Assembly (NCBI RefSeq): GCF_051401765.1
Contig: NW_027480493.1
Coordinates: 2,356,001-2,420,000, forward strand
Source: Calliopsis andreniformis
Lineage: Eukaryota; Arthropoda; Insecta; Hymenoptera; Andrenidae
Length of the DNA: 64,000 nucleotides
Reading direction: 5' to 3'
Position numbers and translations under genes: made by a program. Numbering within the stretch: the stretch's first letter is position 1; every line of letters begins with the position of its first letter. Below the pieces are notes generated by a model. It was not told the DNA's origin. It was given only the letters and a program-made list of their open reading frames with translations, and did not search any database. Positions 48,301 through 61,850 of the stretch are shown in pieces.

Positions 48301-51300
48301 GGATTGAGGATTGAGGATTGAGGATTGAGAATTGAGAATTGAGGATGAGGACTGAGGGTTGTGGATTGAGGTTTGAGGGATGAGGATTGAGGATTGAGGA
48401 TTGAATATTGAGGATTGAGGATTGAGGATTGAAAATTGAGTATCGGGGACTCAAGATTGAGGATTGAGGATTGAGGATTGAGGACGGAGGATGAGGGCTG
48501 AGGGTTGAGCATTGAGGTTTGAGTATTGAATCCTGAGAATTCAGGATATTCTATTGAGTGTTGAGAACTGAGGATTGATGGTTGAGTATTGAGGATTGAA
48601 GATTGAGGATTGAGGAATGAGTATTGAAGGTTGAGGATTGATGATTGTGGATTGAGGATTGGGGATTGAGGATTGAGTATTGAGTATTGAAGATTGAGGA
48701 TTGATGATTGAGGATTGAGTATTGAGGATTGAGGATTGAGGATTGAGGATTGAGGATTGAGGATTGAAGATTGAGGATTGGGGTCTGAGGAGTGACGATT
48801 GAGGATTGAGGATTGAGGACTGAGAGTTGAGGATTGATGATTCAAGATTGAGTATTGAGGATTGTAGAATGAGGATTGAGGATTGAGGATTGATGATTGA
48901 GGATTGAGGATTGAAGATTTAGTATTGAGGATTGAAGATAGAGGATTGAGTATTGAGGATTGAGGATTGAGGATTGAAGATTGAGGATTGAGTGTTGAGG
49001 ATTGTAGAATGAGGATAGAGGATTGAGTATTGAAGATTAAGGATTGATGATTGAGGAATGAGGATTGAGGATTGAGGATTGAGGACTGAGGATTGAGGAT
49101 TGAAGATTGATGATTGAGGATTGGGTATTGAGGATTGAAGAATGAGGATTGAGGATTGAGGATTGAGGATTGAGGATTGAGGATTGAGGATTGAGGATTG
49201 AGGATTGAGTATTGAAGATTGAGTATTGATGACTGAGGGTTGAGGATTGAGGATTGAGGATTGAGGATTGAGGATTGAAAATTGAGTATCGGGGACTCAA
49301 GATTGAGGATTGAGGATTGAGGATTGAGGACGGAGAATGAGGGCTGAGTGTTGAGGATTGAGGTTTGAGTATTGAATCCTGAGAATTCAGGATATTCTAT
49401 TGAGTGTTGAGAACTGAGGATTGATGGTTGAGTATTGAGGATTGAGGAATGAGTATTGAAGGTTGAGGATTGAGGATTGTGGATTGAGGATTGGGGATTG
49501 AGGATTGAGTATTGAGTATTGAAGATTGAGGATTGATTATTGAGGATTGAGTATTGAGGATTGAGGATTGAGGATTGAGGATTGTGGATTGAGGATTGAA
49601 GATTGAGGATTGAGGATTGAGGATCTAGGTTTGGAGATTGATTACTGAGGATTGAAGATTGGGGATTGAGGATTGAGGATTGAGGATCTAGGACTGGAGA
49701 TTGATTATTGAGGATGAAGATTGAGAATTGGGTATTGAGGTTTGAAGAATGAGGATTGAGGATTGAGGATTGAGGATTGAGGATTGAGGATCTAGGATTG
49801 GAGATTGAATATTGAGGATTGAAGATTGGGGATTGAGGATTGAGGATTGAGTATCTAGGATTGGAGATTGATTATTGAGGATGAAGGTTGAGAATTGAGG
49901 ATTGAGGATTGAGAATTGAGAATTGAGGATGAGGACTAAGGGTTGAGGATTGAGGGTTGTGAAATGAGGATTGGGGATTGAGGATTGGGGATTGAGGATT
50001 GAGGATTGAGGATTGAGGATTGAGTATTGAAGATTGAGTATTGATCACTGAGGATTGAGGATTGAGGATTGAGGTTTGAGGATTGAGGATTGAAGATTGA
50101 ATGTTGAGGATTGAATATTCAGGATTGAGGATTGGCGATTGAGGATGGAGGATGAGGGCTGAGGGTTGAGGATTGAGGTTTCAGTATTGAATCCCGAGAA
50201 TTCAGGATATTCTATTGAGTATCGAGAATTGAGGATTGATGGTTAGTATTGAGGATTGAGGATTGAGGATTGAGTGTTGAAGATTGAGGATTGATGATTG
50301 AAGATTGATGATTGGGGATTGAGGATTGAGGAATGAGTATTGAAGATTGAGGATTGGTGATTGAGGATTTAGGATTGAGGATTAGGGATTGAGGATTGAG
50401 CATTGAGGTTAGAGGACTGAGTGCTGAGGACTGAGGATTGAGGATTGAGGATTGATAATGAGGGCTGAGGGTTGAGGATTGAGGTTTGAGGACTGAGGAC
50501 TGAGGATTGAGGATTGAGAATTGAGGATTTAGGATTGAGGATTGAAGATTGAGGATTGGGTATTGAGGATTGAAGAATGAGGATTGAGGATTGAGGATTG
50601 AGGATTGAGGATTGAGGATTGAAGGTTGAGGACTGGGTATTGAGGATTGAAGACTGAGGATTGAGGATTGAGGATTGAGGATTGAAGATTGAGTATTGAG
50701 GATTGAAGATTGAGGATTGAGGATTGAGGATTGAGGATTGAGGATCTAGGACTGGAGATTGATTATTGAGGATGAAGATTGAGAATTGGGTATTGAGGTT
50801 TGAAGAATGAGGATTGAGGATTGAGGATTGAGGATTGAGGATTGAGGATCTAGGATTGGAGATTGAATATTGAGGATTGAAGATTGGGGATTGAGGATTG
50901 AGGATTGAGTATCTAGGATTGGAGATTGATTATTGAGGATGAAGGTTGAGAATTGAGGATTGAGGATTGAGAATTGAGAATTGAGGATGAGGACTAAGGG
51001 TTGCGGATTGAGGGCTGTGAAATGAGGATTGGGGATTGAGGATTGAGGATTGAGGATTGAGGATTGAGGATTGAGGATTGAGTATTGAAGATTGAGTATT
51101 GATCACTGAGGATTGAGGATTGAGGATTGAGGTTTGAGGATTGAGGATTGAAGGTTGAATGTTGAGGATTGAGTATTCAGGATTGAGGATTGGCGATTGA
51201 GGATGGAGGATGAGGGCTGAGGGTTGAGGATTGAGGTTTCAGTATTGAATCCTGAGAATTCAGGATATTCTATTGAGTATCGAGAATTGAGGATTGATGG

Positions 51301-54300
51301 TTAGTATTGAGGATTGAGGATTGAGGATTGAGTGTTGAAGATTGAGGATTGATAATTGAAGATTGATGATTGGGGATTGAGGATTGAGGAATGAGTATTG
51401 AAGATTGAGGATTGGTGACTGAGGATTTAGGATTGAGGATTAGGGATTGAGGATTGAGCATTGAGGTTAGAGGACTGAGTGCTGAGGACTGAGGATTGAG
51501 GATTGAGGATTGATAATGAGGGCTGAGGGTTGAGGATTGAGGTTTGAGGACTGAGGACTGAGGATTGAGGATTGAGAATTGAGGATTTAGGATTGAGGAT
51601 TGAAGACTGAGGATTTTGTATTGAGGATTGAAGAATGAGGATTGAGGATTGAGGATTGAGGATTGAGGATTGTGGATTGAAGGTTGAGGATTGGGTATTG
51701 AGGATTGAAGACTGAGGATTGAGGATTGAGGATTGAGGATTGAAGATTGAGTATTGAGGATTGCAGATTGAGGATTGAGGATTGAGGATTGAGGATTGGA
51801 GATTGATTATTGAGGATGAAGGTTGAGAATTGAGGATTGAGGATTGAGAATTCAGAATTGAGGATGAGGACTAAGGGTTGAGGATTGAGGGTTGTGAAAT
51901 GAGGATTGGGGATTGAGGATTGAGGATTGAGGATTGAGGATTGAGGATTGAGGATTGAGTATTGAAGATTGAGTATTGATCACTGAGGATTGAGGATTGA
52001 GGATTGAGGTTTGAGGATTGAGGATTGAAGATTGAATGTTGAGGATTGAATATTCAGGATTGAGGATTGGCGATTGAGGATGGAGGATGAGGTCTGAGGG
52101 TTGAGGATTGAGGTTTCAGTATTGAATCCCGAGAATTCAGGATATTCTATTGAGTATCGAGAATTGAGGATTGATGGTTAGTATTGAGGATTGAGGATTG
52201 AGGATTGAGTGTTGAAGATTGAGGATTGATGATTGAAGATTGATGATTGGGGATTGAGGATTGAGGAATGAGTATTGAAGATTGAGGATTGGTGATTGAG
52301 GATTTAGGATTGAGGATTAGGGATTGAGGATTGAGCATTGAGGTTAGAGGACTGAGTGCTGAGGACTGAGGATTGAGGATTGAGGATTGATAATGAGGGC
52401 TGAGGGTTGAGGATTGAGGTTTGAGGACTGAGGACTGAGGATTGAGGATTGAGAATTGAGGATTTAGGATTGAGGATTGAAGATTGAGGATTGGGTATTG
52501 AGGATTGAAGAATGAGGATTGAGGATTGAGGATTGAGGATTGAGGATTGAGGATTGAAGGTTGAGGACTGGGTATTGAGGATTGAAGACTGAGGATTGAG
52601 GATTGAGGATTGAGGATTGAAGATTGAGTATTGAGGATTGCAGATTGAGGATTGAGGATTGAGGATTGAGGATTGGAGATTGATTATTGAGGATGAAGGT
52701 TGAGAATTGAGGATTGAGGATTGAGAATTCAGAATTGAGGATGAGGACTAAGGGTTGAGGATTGAGGGTTGTGAAATGAGGATTGGGGATTGAGGATTGA
52801 GGATTGAGGATTGAGGATTGAGGATTGAGGATTGAGTATTGAAGATTGAGTATTGATCACTGAGGATTGAGGATTGAGGATTGAGGTTTGAGGATTGAGG
52901 ATTGAAGATTGAATGTTGAGGATTGAATATTCAGGATTGAGGATTGGCGATTGAGGATGGAGGATGAGGTCTGAGGGTTGAGGATTGAGGTTTCAGTATT
53001 GAATCCCGAGAATTCAGGATATTCTATTGAGTATCGAGAATTGAGGATTGATGGTTAGTATTGAGGATTGAGGATTGAGGATTGAGTGTTGAAGATTGAG
53101 GATTGATGATTGAAGATTGATGATTGGGGATTGAGGATTGAGGAATGAGTATTGAAGATTGAGGATTGGTGATTGAGGATTTAGGATTGAGGATTAGGGA
53201 TTGAGGATTGAGCATTGAGGTTAGAGGACTGAGTGCTGAGGACTGAGGATTGAGGATTGAGGATTGATAATGAGGGCTGAGGGTTGAGGATTGAGGTTTG
53301 AGGACTGAGGACTGAGGATTGAGGATTGAGAATTGAGGATTTAGGATTGAGGATTGAAGATTGAGGATTGGGTATTGAGGATTGAAGAATGAGGATTGAG
53401 GATTGAGGATTGAGGATTGAGGATTGAGGATTGAAGGTTGAGGACTGGGTATTGAGGATTGAAGACTGAGGATTGAGGATTGAGGATTGAGGATTGAAGA
53501 TTGAGTATTGAGGATTGAAGATTGAGGATTGAGGATTGAGGATTGAGGATTGAGGATTGAAGATTGAGTTTTGAGGATTGAAGATTGAGGATTGAGTATT
53601 GAGGATTGAGGATTGAGGATTGAGGATGAGGATTGAGTATTGAAGATGGAGGATTGATGATTGAGGATTGAGGATTGAGGATTGAGGATTGAAGATTGAA
53701 TATTGATGATTGAATATTGAGGACTGAGGATTGAGGGTTATGTATGGAGGACGAGGACTGAGGGTTGAATATTGATTTTTGATGTCTGATGGTTAAGGAT
53801 TGAGGATTGAGAATTGAGGATTGAGGATTGAGGATTGAAGATTGAGGATGGGTATTGAGGATTGAAGAATGAGGATTGAGGATTGAGGTTTGAGGATTGA
53901 GGATTGAGGATTGAGGATTGAGGATTGAGGATTGAGGATTGAGGACTGAGGCTTGAGGATTGAGGATTGAGCATTGAGGATTGAAGATTGAGGATTGGGT
54001 ATTGAGGTTTGAAGAATGAGGATTGAGGATTGAGGATTGAGGATTGAGGATCTAGGTTTGGAGATTGATTACTGAGGATTGAAGATTGGGGATTGAGGAT
54101 TGAGGATTGAGGATCTAGGACTGGAGATTGATTATTGAGGATGAAGATTGAGAATTGGGTATTGAGGTTTGAAGAATGAGGATTGAGGATTGAGGATTGA
54201 GGATTTTAGGATTGAGGATCTAGGATTGGAGATTGAATATTGAGGATTGAAGATTGGGGATTGAGGATTGAGGATTGAGTATCTAGGATTGGAGATTGAT

Positions 54301-54365
54301 TATTGAGGATGAAGGTTGAGAATTGAGGATTGAGGATTGAGAATTGAGAATTGAGGATGAGGACT
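45387..54365 (+). repeat. Block F, copy 2, with an extra 877-bp unit
   Basis: It has the same bar code as copy 1 but three beta anchors spaced 877 bp (51264, 52141, 53018) instead of two. After the extra unit the offset to copy 1 becomes 9035 (8158 + 877): GTTATGTATGG 44702 pairs with 53737, and GGATTTTAGG 45166 with 54201. Landmarks sampled across the copy agree with copy 1. The match ends near 54365, where GCGGATTGAGGGCTG of copy 1 is replaced by GAGTATTGAGGGTTG. No gene is present. Confidence 0.88.
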
Positions 54366-55948
54366 AAGGGTTGAGTATTGAGGGTTGTGAAATGAGGATT
54401 GGGGATTGAGGATTGAGGATTGAGGATTGAGGATTGAGGATTGAGTATTGAAGATTGAGTATTGATCACTGAGGATTGAGGATTGAGGATTGAGGTTTGA
54501 GGATTGAGGATTGAAGATTGAATGTTGAGGATTGAATATTCAGGATTGAGGATTGGCGATTGAGGATGGAGGATGAGGGCTGAGGGATGAGGATTGAGGT
54601 TTCAGTATTGAATCCCGAGAATTCAGGATATTCTATTGAGTATCGAGAATTGAGGATTGATGGTTAGTATTGAGGATTGAGGATTGAGGATTGAGTGTTG
54701 AAGATTGAGGATTGATGATTGAAGATTGATGATTGGGGATTGAGGATTGAGGAATGAGTATTGAAGATTGAGGATTGGTGATTGAGGATTTAGGATTGAG
54801 GATTGAGCATTGAGGTTAGAGGACTAAGTGCTGAGGACTGAGGATTGAGGATTGAGGATTGATAATGAGGGCTGAGGGTTGAGGATTGAGGTTTGAGGAC
54901 TGAGGACTGAGGATTGAGGATTGAGAATTGAGGATTTAGGATTGAGGATTGAAGATTGAGGATTGGGTATTGAGGATTGAAGAATGAGGATTGAGGATTG
55001 AGGATTGAGGATTGAGGATTGAGGATTGAAGGTTGAGGACTGGGTATTGAGGATTGAAGACTGAGGATTGAGGATTGAGGATTGAGGATTGAAGATTGAG
55101 TATTGAGGATTGAAGATTGAGGATTGAGGTTTGAGGATTGAGGATTGAGGATTGAAGATTGAGTTTTGAGGATTGAAGATTGAGGATTGAGTATTGAGGA
55201 TTGAGGATTGAGGATTGAGGATGAGGATTGAGTATTGAAGATTGAGGATTGATGATTGAGGATTGAGGATTGAGGATTGAGGATTGAAGATTGAATATTG
55301 ATGATTGAATATTGAGGACTGAGGATTGAGGGTTATGTATGGAGGACGAGGACTGAGGGTTGAATATTGATTTTTGATGTCTGATGGTTAAGGATTGAGG
55401 ATTGAGAATTGAGGATTGAGGATTGAGGATTGAAGATTGAGGATGGGTATTGAGGATTGAAGAATGAGGATTGAGGATTGAGGTTTGAGGATTGAGGATT
55501 GAGGATTGAGGATTGAGGATTGAGGATTGAGGATTGAGGACTGAGGCTTGAGGATTGAGGATTGAGCATTGAGGATTGAAGATTGAGGATTGGGTATTGA
55601 GGTTTGAAGAATGAGGATTGAGGATTGAGGATTGAGGATTGAGGATCTAGGTTTGGAGATTGATTACTGAGGATTGAAGATTGGTGATTGAGGATTGAGG
55701 ATTGAGGATCTAGGACTGGAGATTGATTATTGAGGATGAAGATTGAGAATTGGGTATTGAGGTTTGAAGAATGAGGATTGAGGATTGAGGATTGAGGATT
55801 GAGGATTGAGGATCTAGGATTGGAGATTGAATATTGAGGATTGAAGATTGGGGATTGAGGATTGAGGATTGAGTATCTAGGATTGGAGATTGATTATTGA
55901 GGATGAAGGTTGAGAATTGAGGATTGAGGATTGAGAATTGAGAATTGA
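54366..55948 (+). repeat. Duplicated tail of block F
   Basis: A beta anchor lies at 54627. GTTATGTATGG at 55332 repeats 53737 at offset 1595, together with the rare GATTTTTGATG word nearby. Compared with other beta cassettes, this one lacks 14 bp (two heptamers, the ATTAGGG unit) near 54.79 kb. The stretch ends in the early-type island. No gene is present. Confidence 0.78.
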
Positions 55949-56600
55949 GGACTGAGTGTTGAGTGTTGAGTGATGAGAATTGATGTTTGTGGATAGAGGT
56001 TTGAAGATTGCAGATTGAGTATTGAGTATTGAAAACTTTGAATTGAGAATATTCTATTGAGGTTTGAGGATTGACAACAGATTGTTGAGGACTGAGGTCT
56101 GAAGATTGAGGGTTCAGGATTTTGGATCCAGAATTGAGGTTTGAGGACTAAGGATTGAGGATTGAAGATTGGGTATTGAGGATTGGGGATTGAGGATTGA
56201 AGATTGAGGATTGAGGATTGAGGATGGGGGCTGACGGTTGAGGATTGAGGTTTGAGGACTGAGGACTGAGGATAGAGCATTGAGACATGAGGATTGAGGA
56301 TTGATGATTGAAGATTGAGTATTGGGTATTGAGGATTGAAGAATGAGGATTGAGGATTGAGGTTTGAGGATTGAGGATTGAAGATTGAGTATTGAGGATT
56401 GAAGACTGACGATTGAGGATTGAGGATTGAGGATTGATCATTGAGGACTGAGGATTGAGGACTGAGGATTGAGGATTGAGAATTGAGAACTGATAATGAG
56501 GACTGAGGGTTGAGGATTGAGGATAGAGGATTGAGTATTGAAGATTGAGGATTGATGACTGAGTATTGAGGATTGAGGATTGAAAATTGATTATTAAGGA
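55949..56600 (+). repeat. Early-type island H, copy 2
   Basis: It matches 31260-31980 at offset 24688. It contains a delta anchor variant at 56048 (AATATTC for GATATTC), the CAACAGATTGTTG dyad at 56075-56087, GATGGGGG at 56223 and a TGATCATTGAGG cassette near 56.44 kb. It joins the third F copy near 56.6 kb. No gene is present. Confidence 0.78.
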
Positions 56601-59600
56601 TTGAAGATTGAGGATTGAGGATTGAGGATTGAGAATTGAGAATTGAGGATGAGGACTGAGGGTTGTGGATTGAGGTTTGAGGGATGAGGATTGAGGATTG
56701 AGGATTGAGTATTGAGGATTGAGGATTGAGGATTGAAAATTGAGTATCGGGGACTCAAGATTGAGGATTGAGGATTGAGGATTGAGGACGGAGGATGAGG
56801 GCTGAGGGTTGAGCATTGAGGTTTGAGTATTGAATCCTGAGAATTCAGGATATTCTATTGAGTGTTGAGAACTGAGGATTGATGGTTGAGTATTGAGGAT
56901 TGAAGATTGAGGATTGAGGAATGAGTATTGAAGGTTGAGGATTGATGATTGTGGATTGAGGATTGGGGATTGAGGATTGAGTATTGAGTATTGAAGATTG
57001 AGGATTGATGATTGAGGATTGAGTATTGAGGATTGAGGATTGAGGATTGAGGATTGAGGATTGAGGATTGAAGATTGAGGATTGGGGTCTGAGGAGTGAC
57101 GATTGAGGATTGAGGATTGAGGACTGAGAGTTGAGGATTGATGATTCAAGATTGAGTATTGAGGATTGTAGAATGAGGATTGAGGATTGAGGATTGATGA
57201 TTGAGGATTGAGGATTGAAGATTTAGTATTGAGGATTGAAGATAGAGGATTGAGTATTGAGGATTGAGGATTGAGGATTGAAGATTGAGGATTGAGTGTT
57301 GAGGATTGTAGAATGAGGATAGAGGATTGAGTATTGAAGATTAAGGATTGATGATTGAGGAATGAGGATTGAGGATTGAGGATTGAGGACTGAGGATTGA
57401 GGATTGAAGATTGATGATTGAGGATTGGGTATTGAGGATTGAAGAATGAGGATTGAGGATTGAGGATTGAGGATTGAGGATTGAGGATTGAGGATTGAGG
57501 ATTGAGGATTGAGTATTGAAGATTGAGTATTGATGACTGAGGGTTGAGGATTGAGGATTGAGGATTGAGGATTGAGGATTGAAAATTGAGTATCGGGGAC
57601 TCAAGATTGAGGATTGAGGATTGAGGATTGAGGACGGAGAATGAGGGCTGAGTGTTGAGGATTGAGGTTTGAGTATTGAATCCTGAGAATTCAGGATATT
57701 CTATTGAGTGTTGAGAACTGAGGATTGATGGTTGAGTATTGAGGATTGAGGAATGAGTATTGAAGGTTGAGGATTGAGGATTGTGGATTGAGGATTGGGG
57801 ATTGAGGATTGAGTATTGAGTATTGAAGATTGAGGATTGATTATTGAGGATTGAGTATTGAGGATTGAGGATTGAGGATTGAGGATTGTGGATTGAGGAT
57901 TGAAGATTGAGGATTGAGGATTGAGGATCTAGGTTTGGAGATTGATTACTGAGGATTGAAGATTGGGGATTGAGGATTGAGGATTGAGGATCTAGGACTG
58001 GAGATTGATTATTGAGGATGAAGATTGAGAATTGGGTATTGAGGTTTGAAGAATGAGGATTGAGGATTGAGGATTGAGGATTGAGGATTGAGGATCTAGG
58101 ATTGGAGATTGAATATTGAGGATTGAAGATTGGGGATTGAGGATTGAGGATTGAGTATCTAGGATTGGAGATTGATTATTGAGGATGAAGGTTGAGAATT
58201 GAGGATTGAGGATTGAGAATTGAGAATTGAGGATGAGGACTAAGGGTTGAGGATTGAGGGTTGTGAAATGAGGATTGGGGATTGAGGATTGGGGATTGAG
58301 GATTGAGGATTGAGGATTGAGGATTGAGTATTGAAGATTGAGTATTGATCACTGAGGATTGAGGATTGAGGATTGAGGTTTGAGGATTGAGGATTGAAGA
58401 TTGAATGTTGAGGATTGAATATTCAGGATTGAGGATTGGCGATTGAGGATGGAGGATGAGGGCTGAGGGTTGAGGATTGAGGTTTCAGTATTGAATCCCG
58501 AGAATTCAGGATATTCTATTGAGTATCGAGAATTGAGGATTGATGGTTAGTATTGAGGATTGAGGATTGAGGATTGAGTGTTGAAGATTGAGGATTGATG
58601 ATTGAAGATTGATGATTGGGGATTGAGGATTGAGGAATGAGTATTGAAGATTGAGGATTGGTGATTGAGGATTTAGGATTGAGGATTAGGGATTGAGGAT
58701 TGAGCATTGAGGTTAGAGGACTGAGTGCTGAGGACTGAGGATTGAGGATTGAGGATTGATAATGAGGGCTGAGGGTTGAGGATTGAGGTTTGAGGACTGA
58801 GGACTGAGGATTGAGGATTGAGAATTGAGGATTTAGGATTGAGGATTGAAGATTGAGGATTGGGTATTGAGGATTGAAGAATGAGGATTGAGGATTGAGG
58901 ATTGAGGATTGAGGATTGAGGATTGAAGGTTGAGGACTGGGTATTGAGGATTGAAGACTGAGGATTGAGGATTGAGGATTGAGGATTGAAGATTGAGTAT
59001 TGAGGATTGAAGATTGAGGATTGAGGATTGAGGATTGAGGATTGAGGATCTAGGACTGGAGATTGATTATTGAGGATGAAGATTGAGAATTGGGTATTGA
59101 GGTTTGAAGAATGAGGATTGAGGATTGAGGATTGAGGATTGAGGATTGAGGATCTAGGATTGGAGATTGAATATTGAGGATTGAAGATTGGGGATTGAGG
59201 ATTGAGGATTGAGTATCTAGGATTGGAGATTGATTATTGAGGATGAAGGTTGAGAATTGAGGATTGAGGATTGAGAATTGAGAATTGAGGATGAGGACTA
59301 AGGGTTGCGGATTGAGGGCTGTGAAATGAGGATTGGGGATTGAGGATTGAGGATTGAGGATTGAGGATTGAGGATTGAGGATTGAGTATTGAAGATTGAG
59401 TATTGATCACTGAGGATTGAGGATTGAGGATTGAGGTTTGAGGATTGAGGATTGAAGGTTGAATGTTGAGGATTGAGTATTCAGGATTGAGGATTGGCGA
59501 TTGAGGATGGAGGATGAGGGCTGAGGGTTGAGGATTGAGGTTTCAGTATTGAATCCTGAGAATTCAGGATATTCTATTGAGTATCGAGAATTGAGGATTG

Positions 59601-61850
59601 ATGGTTAGTATTGAGGATTGAGGATTGAGGATTGAGTGTTGAAGATTGAGGATTGATAATTGAAGATTGATGATTGGGGATTGAGGATTGAGGAATGAGT
59701 ATTGAAGATTGAGGATTGGTGACTGAGGATTTAGGATTGAGGATTAGGGATTGAGGATTGAGCATTGAGGTTAGAGGACTGAGTGCTGAGGACTGAGGAT
59801 TGAGGATTGAGGATTGATAATGAGGGCTGAGGGTTGAGGATTGAGGTTTGAGGACTGAGGACTGAGGATTGAGGATTGAGAATTGAGGATTTAGGATTGA
59901 GGATTGAAGACTGAGGATTTTGTATTGAGGATTGAAGAATGAGGATTGAGGATTGAGGATTGAGGATTGAGGATTGTGGATTGAAGGTTGAGGATTGGGT
60001 ATTGAGGATTGAAGACTGAGGATTGAGGATTGAGGATTGAGGATTGAAGATTGAGTATTGAGGATTGCAGATTGAGGATTGAGGATTGAGGATTGAGGAT
60101 TGAGGATTGGAGATTGATTATTGAGGATGAAGGTTGAGAATTGAGGATTGAGGATTGAGAATTCAGAATTGAGGATGAGGACTAAGGGTTGAGGATTGAG
60201 GGTTGTGAAATGAGGATTGGGGATTGAGGATTGAGGATTGAGGATTGAGGATTGAGGATTGAGGATTGAGTATTGAAGATTGAGTATTGATCACTGAGGA
60301 TTGAGGATTGAGGATTGAGGTTTGAGGATTGAGGATTGAAGATTGAATGTTGAGGATTGAATATTCAGGATTGAGGATTGGCGATTGAGGATGGAGGATG
60401 AGGTCTGAGGGTTGAGGATTGAGGTTTCAGTATTGAATCCCGAGAATTCAGGATATTCTATTGAGTATCGAGAATTGAGGATTGATGGTTAGTATTGAGG
60501 ATTGAGGATTGAGGATTGAGTGTTGAAGATTGAGGATTGATGATTGAAGATTGATGATTGGGGATTGAGGATTGAGGAATGAGTATTGAAGATTGAGGAT
60601 TGGTGATTGAGGATTTAGGATTGAGGATTAGGGATTGAGGATTGAGCATTGAGGTTAGAGGACTGAGTGCTGAGGACTGAGGATTGAGGATTGAGGATTG
60701 ATAATGAGGGCTGATTGTTGAGGATTGAGGTTTGAGGACTGAGGACTGAGGATTGAGGATTGAGAATTGAGGATTTAGGATTGAGGATTGAAGATTGAGG
60801 ATTGGGTATTGAGGATTGAAGAATGAGGATTGAGGATTGAGGATTGAGGATTGAGGATTGAGGATTGAAGGTTGAGGACTGGGTATTGAGGATTGAAGAC
60901 TGAGGATTGAGGATTGAGGATTGAGGATTGAAGATTGAGTATTGAGGATTGAAGATTGAGGATTGAGGATTGAGGATTGAGGATTGAGGATTGAAGATTG
61001 AGTTTTGAGGATTGAAGATTGAGGATTGAGTATTGAGGATTGAGGATTGAGGATTGAGGATGAGGATTGAGTATTGAAGATGGAGGATTGATGATTGAGG
61101 ATTGAGGATTGAGGATTGAGGATTGAAGATTGAATATTGATGATTGAATATTGAGGACTGAGGATTGAGGGTTATGTATGGAGGACGAGGACTGAGGGTT
61201 GAATATTGATTTTTGATGTCTGATGGTTAAGGATTGAGGATTGAGAATTGAGGATTGAGGATTGAGGATTGAAGATTGAGGATGGGTATTGAGGATTGAA
61301 GAATGAGGATTGAGGATTGAGGTTTGAGGATTGAGGATTGAGGATTGAGGATTGAGGATTGAGGATTGAGGATTGAGGACTGAGGCTTGAGGATTGAGGA
61401 TTGAGCATTGAGGATTGAAGATTGAGGATTGGGTATTGAGGTTTGAAGAATGAGGATTGAGGATTGAGGATTGAGGATTGAGGATCTAGGTTTGGAGATT
61501 GATTACTGAGGATTGAAGATTGGGGATTGAGGATTGAGGATTGAGGATCTAGGACTGGAGATTGATTATTGAGGATGAAGATTGAGAATTGGGTATTGAG
61601 GTTTGAAGAATGAGGATTGAGGATTGAGGATTGAGGATTGAGGATTGAGGATCTAGGATTGGAGATTGAATATTGAGGATTGAAGATTGGGGATTGAGGA
61701 TTGAGGATTGAGTATCTAGGATTGGAGATTGATTATTGAGGATGAAGGTTGAGAATTGAGGATTGAGGATTGAGAATTGAGAATTGAGGATGAGGACTAA
61801 GGGTTGAGTATTGAGGGTTGTGAAATGAGGATTGGGGATTGAGGATTGAG
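56601..61850 (+). repeat. Block F, copy 3, 5'-truncated
   Basis: It follows F copy 2 at offset 8304: anchors 48545, 49391, 50206 and 51264 pair with 56849, 57695, 58510 and 59568. The offset becomes 8311 at 60452 (one extra heptamer), then 7434 because one 877-bp unit is missing (53737 pairs with 61171). The first roughly 2.9 kb of the F unit is absent and replaced by island H. GGATTTTAGG of copies 1 and 2 is ordinary GGATTGAGG here. No gene is present. Confidence 0.85.
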
